Shown one piece after another: positions 37,401-47,387 of a DNA stretch of 51,405 nt (position 1 is the stretch's first letter; each line of letters begins with the position of its first letter). The DNA comes from Burkholderiales bacterium (GTDB taxonomy: Bacteria; Pseudomonadota; Gammaproteobacteria; Burkholderiales; Burkholderiaceae_C): positions 1-51,405 of the forward strand of contig RXJW01000120.1 in the NCBI GenBank assembly GCA_003963005.1, read 5' to 3'. A program made the translations under genes and the position numbers. The notes under the pieces are model-generated. The model was not told the DNA's origin. It saw only the letters and a program-made list of their open reading frames with translations, and searched no databases.

Positions 37401-37871
37401 TCAGTCCTTGTAGATGCCGCAGCCGACGAGGGTGTCACCGACCCGTTCGAGGTACATCGACTTGTTCTCGATCTTCTGCGTCACGGGATTCAGGAACTTG
37501 TAGCCCTCGACCCACCCCTTGCCCTTGGTCTTGGCCAGGTCCACGAACATCTGGATCAGCGGCTTGCCGTCCGGGTCTTTCAGGCCGATGAGGTTCTTGC
37601 CGACGAGCTTGGGATTGGCGCCCTGGGCGAGGTTCTTGCCTTCCAGGTCGTACACGATCACGTAGAGGTCGCGGTCCTTGAACTGCTTGCCGTTGGTGAA
37701 CTCGTCGTACGCTTTCTCGGGGCCCTTTTCCTTGATGTAGGCAACCGCCCGCTTGACCATGGCCTCGGCCTCTGCGGCGGAGCCGCGGTCGGCGGCTTGG
37801 GCCATGCCCGCGAGGCCGACACTCAGGAGAACAAGGCCGATCATGCGGCGGCTGGCGCTGAAGAAGTTCAT
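37401..37871 (-). CDS. Small periplasmic Cache-domain protein
   Basis: 156 residues from ATG 37871, preceded by GGAGA. A signal peptide ([17 protein letters not shown]) is followed by a single Cache-type domain (residues about 28-155) with [52 protein letters not shown] and [20 protein letters not shown]. This is the domain normally found as the extracellular sensor of chemoreceptors and kinases, here free and secreted. The 94-bp gap to the downstream chemoreceptor contains GC-rich inverted repeats around 37370. I infer a soluble ligand-binding protein for that receptor or another sensor. Confidence 0.85.
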   Translation of the reverse strand: MNFFSASRRMIGLVLLSVGLAGMAQAADRGSAAEAEAMVKRAVAYIKEKGPEKAYDEFTNGKQFKDRDLYVIVYDLEGKNLAQGANPKLVGKNLIGLKDPDGKPLIQMFVDLAKTKGKGWVEGYKFLNPVTQKIENKSMYLERVGDTLVGCGIYKD

Positions 37872-38162
37872 ACGGTCTCCGTGTTGGTTGCACTGGCAGC
37901 GCCTCGTGTCCGGCGATGCAAGCCGCCCGGACCCTGCCTCGGCAGGCGCGCTGTGCGTCAGATTCTGCGCCGTGCCGTGCCCAAAGGCATGATTTCTGAC
38001 ACCCCGACTTGTGCTTCCTCTCACGCTTGGCTCGCTGCTCTGCGGCGGTTCGGCGACATCAGCGCTGGCCGCCAGGTCGCATCCGCTGACGATGTCGCAA
38101 AGCGTCACACCGACTCGCGCTGCGCCTGATCGACCCGCCGGTCACACCACGCCATTCTCAAA
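37872..38162. other. Divergent non-coding region
   Basis: Intergenic region of about 290 bases between the Cache gene and the radical SAM gene. No gene with coding character is seen on either strand. The only clear signal is the LexA box at its right edge. Confidence 0.5.
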
Positions 38163-38182
38163 TACTGTATAAATAGACAGTA
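38163..38182. promoter_or_regulatory. LexA (SOS) box at the start of the radical SAM gene
   Basis: TACTGTATAAATAGACAGTA: CTGT-N8-ACAG with an AT-rich centre, matching the proteobacterial LexA consensus in every conserved position. The last base is the A of the ATG at 38182, so LexA would cover the start codon and probably the promoter. Confidence 0.8.
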
Positions 38183-39306
38183 TGCCGCCTGCCAGAACCC
38201 GAATCGCCGCTGCTCAGCCGAGCCTGGTGCCCGTAGGCTCCATCAAGGGTCGGGGCACGGCCACTGCCATGCCGCATCGGTTCGAGCCCCATCAGCGCGA
38301 GCAGCATGACGACGGCTGGGGCACGCTGGACCAGGCCGCCGTCGAGGAGCACCTGGCACCAGCCACCCACGTCATCGAGGAGCAGGCCAAGTCCATCCTC
38401 AGTCGGAACCAATCACCGGACATCTCGTTCGACTATTCCATCAACCCTTACCGGGGTTGTGAGCACGGTTGCATCTACTGTTTTGCCCGGCCGACGCACA
38501 GCTACCTGAACCTGTCGCCCGGGCTCGATTTCGAGACCAGGCTGATCGCCAAGGTCAATGCGGCCGAGCGGCTGCGCGAGACGCTGGCCAGCCCGCGCTA
38601 CGAGCCGCGCTCGCTGGTGCTGGGCACCGCGACCGATGCTTACCAGCCCATCGAGCGCCATCTGGGCATCACGCGGCGTGTCGTGGAGGTGCTGGCCGAG
38701 ACCCGGCATCCCTTTTCGGTCGTGACCAAATCCTCCGGCATCGAGCGGGAGCTCGACCTCATCGCACCGATGGCAGCGCAGGGGCTGGTCTCGGTCTACC
38801 TGTCCGTCACCACGCTGGACAACGAGCTGTCCCGCATCCTGGAGCCCCGGGCCGCAGCGCCTGCGCGGCGCCTGCGCACGATCCGCGCGTTGGCCGAGGC
38901 CGGCGTGCCGGTCGGCGTGAGCGTGTCGCCCATCATCCCGTTCATCAACGAACCGGAGCTGGAGCGCATCCTCGAAGCCGCGGCCGATGCCGGCGCGACC
39001 AGCGCGTTCAGCATTCCGGTGCGGCTTCCCTGGGAAGTGAATCCGCTGTTCCAGGACTGGCTGCAGCGGCATTTCCCCGAGCGCTCTGCCCGCGTGATGG
39101 CCCGCATCCGCGAGATGCGCGGCGGCAAGGACAACGACGCCCGCTTCGGCACGCGCATGACCGGGGAGGGCGTCTGGGCGGATCTGCTGCGAGCCCGCCT
39201 GCGCCGCGCGGCCGCCAGGCTCGGGTTGCGCACCGAGCGCCGGCCGGTGCAACTGGCGCTGTTCACGCCGCCACGCAAGCCGTCGGCGCAGGGCGATCTG
39301 TTCTAG
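38182..39306 (+). CDS. PA0069/Rv2578c-family radical SAM protein
   Basis: 374 residues. The radical SAM iron-sulfur cluster cysteines are Cys93, Cys97 and Cys100 in CEHGCIYC, embedded in FDYSINPYRGCEHGCIYCFA. Later blocks (VLGTATDAYQPIE, VTKSSGIERELDL, SVYLSVTTLD) are typical of the Rv2578c/PA0069 group, which is distantly like spore photoproduct lyase. Substrate unknown. With ATG 38182 the transcript would have almost no leader, because the LexA box ends at that codon; ATG 38269 is an alternative start that keeps the whole conserved core. SOS control suggests a DNA- or damage-related role (inference). Confidence 0.88.
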   Translation: MPPARTRIAAAQPSLVPVGSIKGRGTATAMPHRFEPHQREQHDDGWGTLDQAAVEEHLAPATHVIEEQAKSILSRNQSPDISFDYSINPYRGCEHGCIYCFARPTHSYLNLSPGLDFETRLIAKVNAAERLRETLASPRYEPRSLVLGTATDAYQPIERHLGITRRVVEVLAETRHPFSVVTKSSGIERELDLIAPMAAQGLVSVYLSVTTLDNELSRILEPRAAAPARRLRTIRALAEAGVPVGVSVSPIIPFINEPELERILEAAADAGATSAFSIPVRLPWEVNPLFQDWLQRHFPERSARVMARIREMRGGKDNDARFGTRMTGEGVWADLLRARLRRAAARLGLRTERRPVQLALFTPPRKPSAQGDLF

Positions 39307-39476
39307 GCGTCTGCGCGGCAGAGCGTGGCGCCCGCGCCGGCGCGATTTGCGGGGCCAGGCCAGGCGCCGGCGAGGCGTGGGTCGGGACCCACAACGAGCC
39401 GGCAACGCCGCATGGCCCCGCAAATCGCCCCGGCCAGGCCCAACGCGGGCGCCACGCGCTGCCGCGCAGACTCCTA
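39304..39476. repeat. 173-bp multi-tier palindrome spanning both stop codons of convergent genes
   Basis: Outer arms 39309-39336 and 39444-39471 (28 nt) are complementary at 27 of 28 positions. Inner arms 39343-39357 and 39413-39427 (15 nt, CGATTTGCGGGGCCA) are perfect. The centre is GTGGGTC-GG-GACCCAC at 39377-39392. Both TAG stop codons lie symmetrically at the edges. It should act as a bidirectional terminator, but it is far larger than needed, and on DNA it could extrude as a cruciform. Confidence 0.8.
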
Positions 39477-41144
39477 GCGACGGCAGGCCGCCAGCAGGTC
39501 CCGCTCGGGCTTGTAGACGTCGGCCCGCGCGCCGACCCAGCCCATGGTGGTGTGGAAGAGGTTGTCGTGCGAAGCCGGCTGGTCCAGCAGGCCCTTCACG
39601 CAGCCCGGCTTGAGTGACGCGGCCAGTGCACCGTCAGCCGGTATCCACAGGATCATCGGCACGTGTGTCTGCTCGCGCGGCGCGATGGCGTAGGGCATGC
39701 CGTGCAGGTACAGGCCGTTCTCGCCCAGCGACTCGCCGTGGTCGGACACGTAGAGCATGCCGGTGTCGAAGCGGGCCTGCTGGCCCTGCAGCCAGCCAAT
39801 GGCGCGTGCCAGCAGGCGGTCGGTCGTCACCAGCGTGTTGTCGTAGCCGTTCACGACCTGCTCGCGCGGGCATTTCTGCAGCTCGTTGCTGCGGCATTCG
39901 GGCTGGAAGGCCTTGAGGTCGGGCGGCGAGCGCTTGAAGTAGGCCGGCCCGTGGCTGCCCATCTGGTGCATGACGAGCACCAGGCCGCGCTGCAGTCGTG
40001 CGGGGTCGAGTGCCGCGATGCGCTTGTCGAGTTCGTGCAGCAAGGCTTCGTCGAAGCATTCCTCGCCGTCGCACAGGCCGGGCGGCAGCGGTGCGGCGCC
40101 GGCCGGGAGCTGGTTCGTGAAGCTGTTGGGCACGCGGTCGCACAGGCCCTTGCAGCCGCTCTGGTTGTCCACCCAGAGCACGGCAAGGCCGGCGCGCTGC
40201 AGCACGTCCAGCAGGTTCTCCTGGGGCTTGTCGGCATCGAAGTCGGCACGCCCCTGCGGCGCGAACATGCAGGGCAGGGAGGCCGCCGTGGCGGTGCCGC
40301 AGGAGCTGACCTGGCGCAGGCTGTGCAAGCTGTGCGCCGGCAGCTTGGAGAGCTCCGGGTTGGTGGGCCGGGCATAGCCGTTCAGGCTGAAATTCATGGC
40401 ACGTGCCGTCTCGCCGACGACCAGCAGCAGCAGTGGCGGCTTGCTCCCATCCGGCCGCGCCAGCAGTGTCGCGTCAGCGCCAATAATGACCGGCGGGCCC
40501 TTGGGGCCGGACAGGCTGCGCACGCCGACCGCGCTGACCGAATAGACGGCATTCAGCGGCGTGACCATGTAGCGCACGCTCTTGTGGTTGCGCATCGTCG
40601 ACGACAGCGTGGCGAACACGCTCAGGGCCAGGGCCACCATCACGATGAGGGCCAGCAGGAACGAGGTCAGGTTGCCCGCCAACCGTTGGCCCGCAGCCTG
40701 TGCCGGCGCTGCCGGCCGACGCAGCAGCCACCACGCCGGCAGGGCACCCAGCACGGCCAGGCTCGCGGCCAGTCGCCAGCTGAGCAGGTCGCGCGTCTCG
40801 CGGACGTCGGTCTGGACCATGTTCACGACCATCGTCGGGTCGAACACGATGCCGTAGGCACCGATGAAGTAGGCCAGCGCCCCGGAGGCCAGCAGCAGGA
40901 ACGCGAGCACGGCCTTGATCAGCCGCGGCCAGGCCAGCAGGCTGAGCACCGCGCCCGTTGCCGCGATGACCATGCCGGCGAAAGCGATCGTGAAGCCGAT
41001 GCCGATGCCGGGCAGGGTCTGCAGGTGCATCCACAGCGGCCAGTTGGCCAGCACGCCCATCCAGGCGGATGCCAACCAGGCTTGCGTGAGGGGGCGGGCG
41101 GAATCAGGCTGGAACCAGGCCAGCAAGCGCTTGAGCAGGGGCAT
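39474..41144 (-). CDS. eptA: Lipid A phosphoethanolamine transferase (EptA/MCR family)
   Basis: 556 residues. Five transmembrane helices occupy residues about 20-180, followed by a periplasmic sulfatase-like domain. Metal and catalytic residues: Glu245 in VVGETARAM, the nucleophile Thr286 in CGTATAASLPCMF, and SDHGESLGENGLYLHG near the C-terminus with Asp/His ligands. Cysteine pairs (CGTATAASLPC, CKGLC, CDGEEC, CRSNELQKC) correspond to the disulphides of EptA. It moves phosphoethanolamine from phosphatidylethanolamine to lipid A, reducing polymyxin binding. It is chromosomal-looking: same composition as its neighbours and no mobile elements near, so an intrinsic enzyme and not a mobile mcr gene. 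Confidence 0.93.
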   Translation of the reverse strand: MPLLKRLLAWFQPDSARPLTQAWLASAWMGVLANWPLWMHLQTLPGIGIGFTIAFAGMVIAATGAVLSLLAWPRLIKAVLAFLLLASGALAYFIGAYGIVFDPTMVVNMVQTDVRETRDLLSWRLAASLAVLGALPAWWLLRRPAAPAQAAGQRLAGNLTSFLLALIVMVALALSVFATLSSTMRNHKSVRYMVTPLNAVYSVSAVGVRSLSGPKGPPVIIGADATLLARPDGSKPPLLLLVVGETARAMNFSLNGYARPTNPELSKLPAHSLHSLRQVSSCGTATAASLPCMFAPQGRADFDADKPQENLLDVLQRAGLAVLWVDNQSGCKGLCDRVPNSFTNQLPAGAAPLPPGLCDGEECFDEALLHELDKRIAALDPARLQRGLVLVMHQMGSHGPAYFKRSPPDLKAFQPECRSNELQKCPREQVVNGYDNTLVTTDRLLARAIGWLQGQQARFDTGMLYVSDHGESLGENGLYLHGMPYAIAPREQTHVPMILWIPADGALAASLKPGCVKGLLDQPASHDNLFHTTMGWVGARADVYKPERDLLAACRR

Positions 41145-41211
41145 CGGAGGCGGCAGGAGCGGAGGCGGCGCGCATTCTCACCTGCGCCGTTGAAGGCCGG
41201 CGGTCAACCCG

Positions 41212-42855
41212 TCAGGCGGGGACGGAGGCTGGAGAAGTCCGCAGCACGACACCGCCTGGCGAGTGGGCCTTGGCGGGTTGCAGGCCGGACATCGGTCGCA
41301 CATAGCGCGAGGCCAGGTCCTCGATCTGCTCGGCGAGCTGCGGCGCCGTGTCGATCTTCTCGGCATGGCGCTTGAGCACGAGGCCGGCCATGTCGATGAG
41401 CTTGGCGTTGCGCGTGCGCTCGCCTTGCTGGATGAGGAGTTCCACCGCGATCTGGGCGCTGCCGCGCAGCGAGTGGCGCATCGCCGTCTCGGCGACGTTG
41501 AAGATCTGCTGATGGCACTCGCGGAACTGCTCGGCCGCGCCCTGGTGGGCCTCGGCCATCGCCACCAGGATCTCGGTACTCGCCTTGGTGGTGCAGTGGC
41601 GCATGCCCAGGCCTTGCAGGATGGGCATCATCTCTTCCAGTTCCACTTCCTGGCTGGACAGGCGGATCCAGAGTGCCGTCAGCAACGAGGCGGCTTCGAG
41701 GTCGAAGTTGCCGGCGCTGGCGTGTTCGGTGAACTCGCGCGCAATCACCATGGCCTGGCCGACGCGCCGCTCGAGCAGGCAGGCGAGGCCCCGGAACACC
41801 AGCTCGAATCGCTGCAGCCGCACCGAGCCCGCGGCGCGTTCCAGCGCTGCCGACAGCGCGTCGTGCGCGTACTTGAAGCCCTTGAAGTCCTTGTTGTCGA
41901 ACCGCATCAACCCGATGAGCACGAGGCTGAGCATGTCGAACAGCTTGGAGCGCAGGCCCTGGGACATGGCGCGCTCCAGCATGCGCAGCGCCTCGGCACG
42001 TTCGCCGGCGTAGAACCCGAGAGACCCGCAGCGCTGCAGCCGGAGCAGGCAGCCGGGCGTCAGGGTCGCCGCGGTCTGGTAGGTCTTGAGGGCTTCCTGC
42101 AGGTCGCCCTGCTCCATCTGCACGTGGCCCATCAGGTCGTGCGAGTCGGCGTAGTCAGGCAACTCGCCGATCAGGTTCTCCAGCGTGCGGCGGGCCGCCT
42201 GCAGATTGCCGCTGGCCACCTCGGTGCGGGCCACGCCCAAGCGCGCCCAGGGCACGGTCTTGGCGGCGATGATGGCCTCGTAGAGCTTCTTGGCATCATC
42301 GAAACGCTTGAGCCGCAGCAGCAGTTCGGCCCCGATACGCGCCGCATAGAGCCAGTACTTGCCCTTGGCCTGGAAGCGGGCCATGCACAGGTCCGCCGCC
42401 GTCTCGAAGTCCTGGTTCTCGATGGCCTCGAAGATGTCCTTCAGGATCCGCTTGCGCAGCCGTGCGCTGGCCAGGCGTTCTGCCAGGTTGGCGCTGGTGT
42501 AGGGCTTGATCAGGTAGGCGTCCAGCGCGGCTTCGGCCGCCTCGGCCACCTTGGCGTAGGTGGCTTCGCTGGTCACCATCACGAAGACGGTGGAGTAGGG
42601 CAGCAGGCCCTCGCGGCGCAGTTCGTCGAGCAGGTCCTGGCCGGAGGTGTCACTCGTGTCGAAGTGGTAGTCGCACAGGACGATGTCGTAGGTCTGGTGC
42701 TCGAGCATGACCCGCGCATCCTTCACGCGCGGCGTCTGGCGGACCGTGCCCACACCCAGGTCGCGCAGCTGGGCGGACATCAGGCTGCGCGAGTTCGCGT
42801 TGCTGTCGATGATCAGCGCCGTGGCGTCCTGGATGGTGTCGTCCATCAGGAACAT
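41212..42855 (-). CDS. Response regulator receiver protein with TPR-type output domain
   Basis: 547 residues, ATG 42855 with AAGGAGG seven bases upstream. The receiver domain (residues 12-135) has the phospho-acceptor Asp62 in IVLCDYHFD and the Lys in AYLIKPYTSA. Then follow about 400 residues of TPR-like helices (ADLCMARFQAKGKYWLYAARIGAELL, AHDALSAALERAAG). There is no DNA-binding or enzymatic output, so it probably signals by protein contact. The same architecture is found near chemotaxis or stress loci. It lies 68 bp upstream of eptA in the same direction; no kinase is adjacent. Confidence 0.85.
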   Translation of the reverse strand: MFLMDDTIQDATALIIDSNANSRSLMSAQLRDLGVGTVRQTPRVKDARVMLEHQTYDIVLCDYHFDTSDTSGQDLLDELRREGLLPYSTVFVMVTSEATYAKVAEAAEAALDAYLIKPYTSANLAERLASARLRKRILKDIFEAIENQDFETAADLCMARFQAKGKYWLYAARIGAELLLRLKRFDDAKKLYEAIIAAKTVPWARLGVARTEVASGNLQAARRTLENLIGELPDYADSHDLMGHVQMEQGDLQEALKTYQTAATLTPGCLLRLQRCGSLGFYAGERAEALRMLERAMSQGLRSKLFDMLSLVLIGLMRFDNKDFKGFKYAHDALSAALERAAGSVRLQRFELVFRGLACLLERRVGQAMVIAREFTEHASAGNFDLEAASLLTALWIRLSSQEVELEEMMPILQGLGMRHCTTKASTEILVAMAEAHQGAAEQFRECHQQIFNVAETAMRHSLRGSAQIAVELLIQQGERTRNAKLIDMAGLVLKRHAEKIDTAPQLAEQIEDLASRYVRPMSGLQPAKAHSPGGVVLRTSPASVPA

Positions 42856-43050
42856 GCGACCTCCTTCCCCGGCGGCAGGCCGTGGCGGCTGATCGAAAGT
42901 CGCGGGCAGAAGATCACTTATGAGTCATCGGAGTGACAGTCGCCCGACTTTAGGGCGTTCTTGTGCTGCTGGGGGGCGGCAGCCGCCCGCCAAGCTGGGG
43001 GGTGTGATTTCCGCCGCAGGCTGAACGGGCTGCAGGCTTGCAACCCGCGC

Positions 43051-43084
43051 AAAAAAGCCGCAGGACCCTCGCGGGTGCTGCGGC
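43051..43084 (-). terminator. Rho-independent terminator of dnaJ
   Basis: On the minus strand GCCGCAGCACCC and GGGTCCTGCGGC (one mismatch) form a 12-position stem with a GCGA loop, followed by TTTTTT. It lies 20 bp beyond the dnaJ stop. Confidence 0.88.
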
Positions 43085-43103
43085 TTCGCGGTGCCAGGCC
43101 GGC

Positions 43104-44252
43104 TTACTTGAAGAGGTCCTTGACCCGGTCCGTCCAGGTCTTGGCGTTGGGCGAGTGCTTCTCGCCGCCCTTCTTGAGCGACTCGTCCAGCTCTTTGAGC
43201 AGCTTCTTCTGGTGCTCGGTGAGCTTGACCGGCGTCTCGACCGCGATGTGGCAGTACAGGTCGCCGGGGTAGCTGGAGCGCACGCCCTTGATGCCCTTGC
43301 CGCGCAGGCGGAAGGTCTTGCCGTGCTGCGTGCCCTCGGGCAGCTCGATCTCGGCCTTGCCGCCGAGCGTCGGCACCTCGATGTTGCCGCCGAGCGCCGC
43401 CGAGATCATCGACACCGGCATCGTGCAGTGCAGGTCGTCGCCGTCCCGCTCGAAGATGTCGTGCTGCTTGATGCGGATCTCGATGTAGAGGTCGCCGCTC
43501 GGGCCGCCGTTCACGCCGGGCTCGCCATTGCCCGCCGAGCGGATGCGCATGCCCTCGTTGATGCCCGCCGGGATCTTGACCTCCAGCGTCTTCTGCTTCT
43601 TGACCTTGCCCTGGCCGTTGCAGGTGGTGCAGGGGTCGGGAATGATCTTGCCGCTGCCGTGGCAGTGCGGGCAGGTCTGCTGGATGCTGAAGAAGCCCTG
43701 GCGCATGTGCACCGTGCCCGAGCCGCCGCAGGATCCGCAGGTCTTGGCGCTGGTCCCGGGCTTGGCGCCCGTGCCGCTGCAGGTCTCGCAGTTCTCCCAG
43801 CTCGGGATGCGGATCTGCGTTTCCTTGCCACGCGCGGCTTCCTCGAGCGTGATCTCCATCGCGTAGCTGAGGTCGCTGCCGCGGTAGACCTGCTGGCCGC
43901 CGCCACCACGGCGACCGCCCTGGCCGCCGAAGATGTCGCCGAAGATGTCCCCGAAGGCCTCGGCAAAGCCGCCGAAGCCTTCCGCACCCGGGCCACCGCG
44001 GCCGGCGCCCATGTTGGGGTCGACGCCGGCATGGCCGTACTGATCGTAGGCCGCGCGCTTCTGGGCGTCCGTGAGCATCTCGTAGGCCTCCTTGGCCTCC
44101 TTGAACTTCTCCTCGGCCGCCTTCGCCCCGTCCCCCTGGTTGCGGTCAGGGTGGTACTTCATGGCCAGCTTGCGGTAGGCCTTCTTGATGTCCTCCTCGG
44201 ACGCGTTCTTCGCAACGCCGAGGATGTCGTAGTAATCGCGCTTGGAAGCCAT
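43104..44252 (-). CDS. dnaJ: Chaperone protein DnaJ (Hsp40)
   Basis: 382 residues with the full class A layout: J domain (1-70) with KYHPDRN, Gly/Phe-rich linker (75-125), zinc domain with four CxxCxGxG-type motifs ([32 protein letters not shown]), then the two C-terminal beta domains and dimerisation tail. It delivers substrates to DnaK and stimulates its ATPase. It follows dnaK by 67 bp with a hairpin between. Confidence 0.98.
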   Translation of the reverse strand: MASKRDYYDILGVAKNASEEDIKKAYRKLAMKYHPDRNQGDGAKAAEEKFKEAKEAYEMLTDAQKRAAYDQYGHAGVDPNMGAGRGGPGAEGFGGFAEAFGDIFGDIFGGQGGRRGGGGQQVYRGSDLSYAMEITLEEAARGKETQIRIPSWENCETCSGTGAKPGTSAKTCGSCGGSGTVHMRQGFFSIQQTCPHCHGSGKIIPDPCTTCNGQGKVKKQKTLEVKIPAGINEGMRIRSAGNGEPGVNGGPSGDLYIEIRIKQHDIFERDGDDLHCTMPVSMISAALGGNIEVPTLGGKAEIELPEGTQHGKTFRLRGKGIKGVRSSYPGDLYCHIAVETPVKLTEHQKKLLKELDESLKKGGEKHSPNAKTWTDRVKDLFK

Positions 44253-44274
44253 GCTCGTCTCTTAAAGCAGCAAA

Positions 44275-44304
44275 GGCCCGGAGGCGTGGTGACGCATCCG
44301 GGCC
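44275..44304 (-). terminator. Hairpin in the dnaK-dnaJ gap
   Basis: GGCCCGGA (44275-44282) pairs with TCCGGGCC (44297-44304), extended by GCGT/ACGC inside. On the minus strand it is followed by TTTGCTGCTTT, only weakly T-rich. It probably attenuates dnaJ relative to dnaK or protects the dnaK 3' end. Confidence 0.5.
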
Positions 44305-44319
44305 GCAGTCATCGGATGC

Positions 44320-46275
<1,956 letters not shown>

Positions 46276-46312
46276 TTTTGTACTCCTGAAGAGATTGCTT
46301 GGATGCTGTTCG

Positions 46313-46340
46313 ATTTGTGGATAACTCGGCCACCTTCAAG
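46313..46340 (-). promoter_or_regulatory. Possible second sigma-32 promoter before dnaK, overlapping a DnaA box
   Basis: On the minus strand CTTGAAG (46334-46340), 13-bp spacer, CCACAAAT (46313-46320), a fair match to CTTGAAA-N13-CCCCATNT. The same stretch contains TTATCCACA (46316-46324 minus strand), identical to the consensus DnaA box. It lies in the 81-bp grpE-dnaK gap. Confidence 0.45.
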
Positions 46341-46356
46341 GGCGGCCGGTTGTGAA

Positions 46357-46884
46357 TTACTTCGGCGCGGACACCGTCACCAACGCAGGGCGCAGCACGC
46401 GGTCGGCGATCAGGAAGCCCTTCTGCAGCACCGTGACCACCGTGTTCGCGTCCTGGGTGGGTGCCGGCACGACCGAGATGGCCTGGTGCTGGTGGGGGTC
46501 GAACTTGGCACCCTGCCCGGGGTTGATCTCGACCACCTTGTTGCGCTCCAGCGCGCTGGACAGCTGCCGACGCGTGGCGTGCACGCCCTCCAGCACGGTC
46601 TCGACGCTCGCATTGGGCGTCGCGATCGCGGCTTCCAGGCTGTCCATGATCGGCAGCATGGCTTCGGCAAAGCCTTCGACCGCGAACTTGCGGGCCTTGC
46701 TGATGTCTTCGTCGGCGCGGCGGCGCACGTTCTCGACTTCAGCCTTGGCGCGCAGATAGGCGTCGCTCATCTCGGCGAGGCGGCCTTCCAGCTCGGCGAT
46801 CTTGATCTCGGGATTCAGCTCGGCGGCCGTCGGTTCAGGGGCGGCGCCGGCCGCTTCTTCGGGCTTGGGGGTGTCGGTCGTCAT
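46357..46884 (-). CDS. grpE: Nucleotide exchange factor GrpE
   Basis: 175 residues. An acidic disordered N-terminus (1-25) is followed by a long coiled-coil helix ([28 protein letters not shown], first part [20 protein letters not shown]), a four-helix bundle and a C-terminal beta domain with [16 protein letters not shown] and [21 protein letters not shown]. It releases ADP from DnaK. It is preceded by a near-consensus sigma-32 promoter 26-53 bp upstream of its ATG, and leads the grpE-dnaK-dnaJ operon. Confidence 0.98.
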   Translation of the reverse strand: MTTDTPKPEEAAGAAPEPTAAELNPEIKIAELEGRLAEMSDAYLRAKAEVENVRRRADEDISKARKFAVEGFAEAMLPIMDSLEAAIATPNASVETVLEGVHATRRQLSSALERNKVVEINPGQGAKFDPHQHQAISVVPAPTQDANTVVTVLQKGFLIADRVLRPALVTVSAPK

Positions 46885-46909
46885 GGCAGAAATGTTCGGA
46901 ACCGCGCGG

Positions 46910-46937
46910 ATGTGGGGCGCGATGTCCCGGTTTCAAG
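46910..46937 (-). promoter_or_regulatory. Sigma-32 heat-shock promoter of grpE-dnaK-dnaJ
   Basis: Minus strand CTTGAAA (46931-46937), 13-bp spacer, CCCCACAT (46910-46917): close to the RpoH consensus. No CIRCE inverted repeat (the HrcA site) is seen in this 80-bp gap. Confidence 0.82.
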
Positions 46938-46964
46938 AGGGGAGATTGAAGGGAATGATCCGGG

Positions 46965-47387
46965 TCAACCCGGGGATTCATCGTCGATCGAGGCCGACCA
47001 GCGGTCCCAGTCGGCCAGGCGCCGGCGGTCCTGCTTGGTCGGGCGGCCCTGGGCGATGGTCGCCGCGGGCTCGGGCGCCAGCCGCCGGGCCTCGGCGGCG
47101 GCCTCCCGGGCGGTGATGCTGGCGGGCGTCTCGGCGTAGAGCAACTGGGCCTGGGGCGCCGGGCCGCGCTGGTTGGACAGGCCGCGCACCTCGACCTCGC
47201 GGGCGACCACGCCGATGCGGATGCTCAACACGTCGCCCACGCGCACGTCGCGGGCCGGCTTGACGGGCTGGCCGCCCACGCGCACCCGGCCGAGGTTGAT
47301 CTCGTCCACGGCCAGGGCCCGGGTCTTGTAGAAGCGCGCCGCCCAGAGCCATTTGTCCAGCCGCATGCTGGCCAGCGGCTCGCTCAC
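46965..47387 (-). CDS. hslR: S4-domain RNA-binding heat-shock protein (Hsp15)
   Basis: 140 residues from GTG 47387, which overlaps the hemH stop (GTGA). The N-terminal S4 domain reads MRLDKWLWAARFYKTRALAV then GRVRVGGQPVKPARDVRVGDVL. The basic tail has KQDRRRLADWDRW, as in HslR/Hsp15. In E. coli Hsp15 rescues 50S subunits carrying stalled nascent chains after heat shock. Coupling to hemH is translational; the grpE promoter lies just downstream. Confidence 0.92.
   Translation of the reverse strand: MSEPLASMRLDKWLWAARFYKTRALAVDEINLGRVRVGGQPVKPARDVRVGDVLSIRIGVVAREVEVRGLSNQRGPAPQAQLLYAETPASITAREAAAEARRLAPEPAATIAQGRPTKQDRRRLADWDRWSASIDDESPG

Noticed and set aside
39474..41144. Mobile mcr-type colistin resistance gene
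   Set aside because: No insertion sequence or plasmid genes nearby and composition equals its neighbours; reads as an intrinsic eptA.
46316..46324. DnaA box as part of a replication origin
   Set aside because: Single box, no dnaA/dnaN/gidA genes, no AT-rich unwinding element or box cluster.
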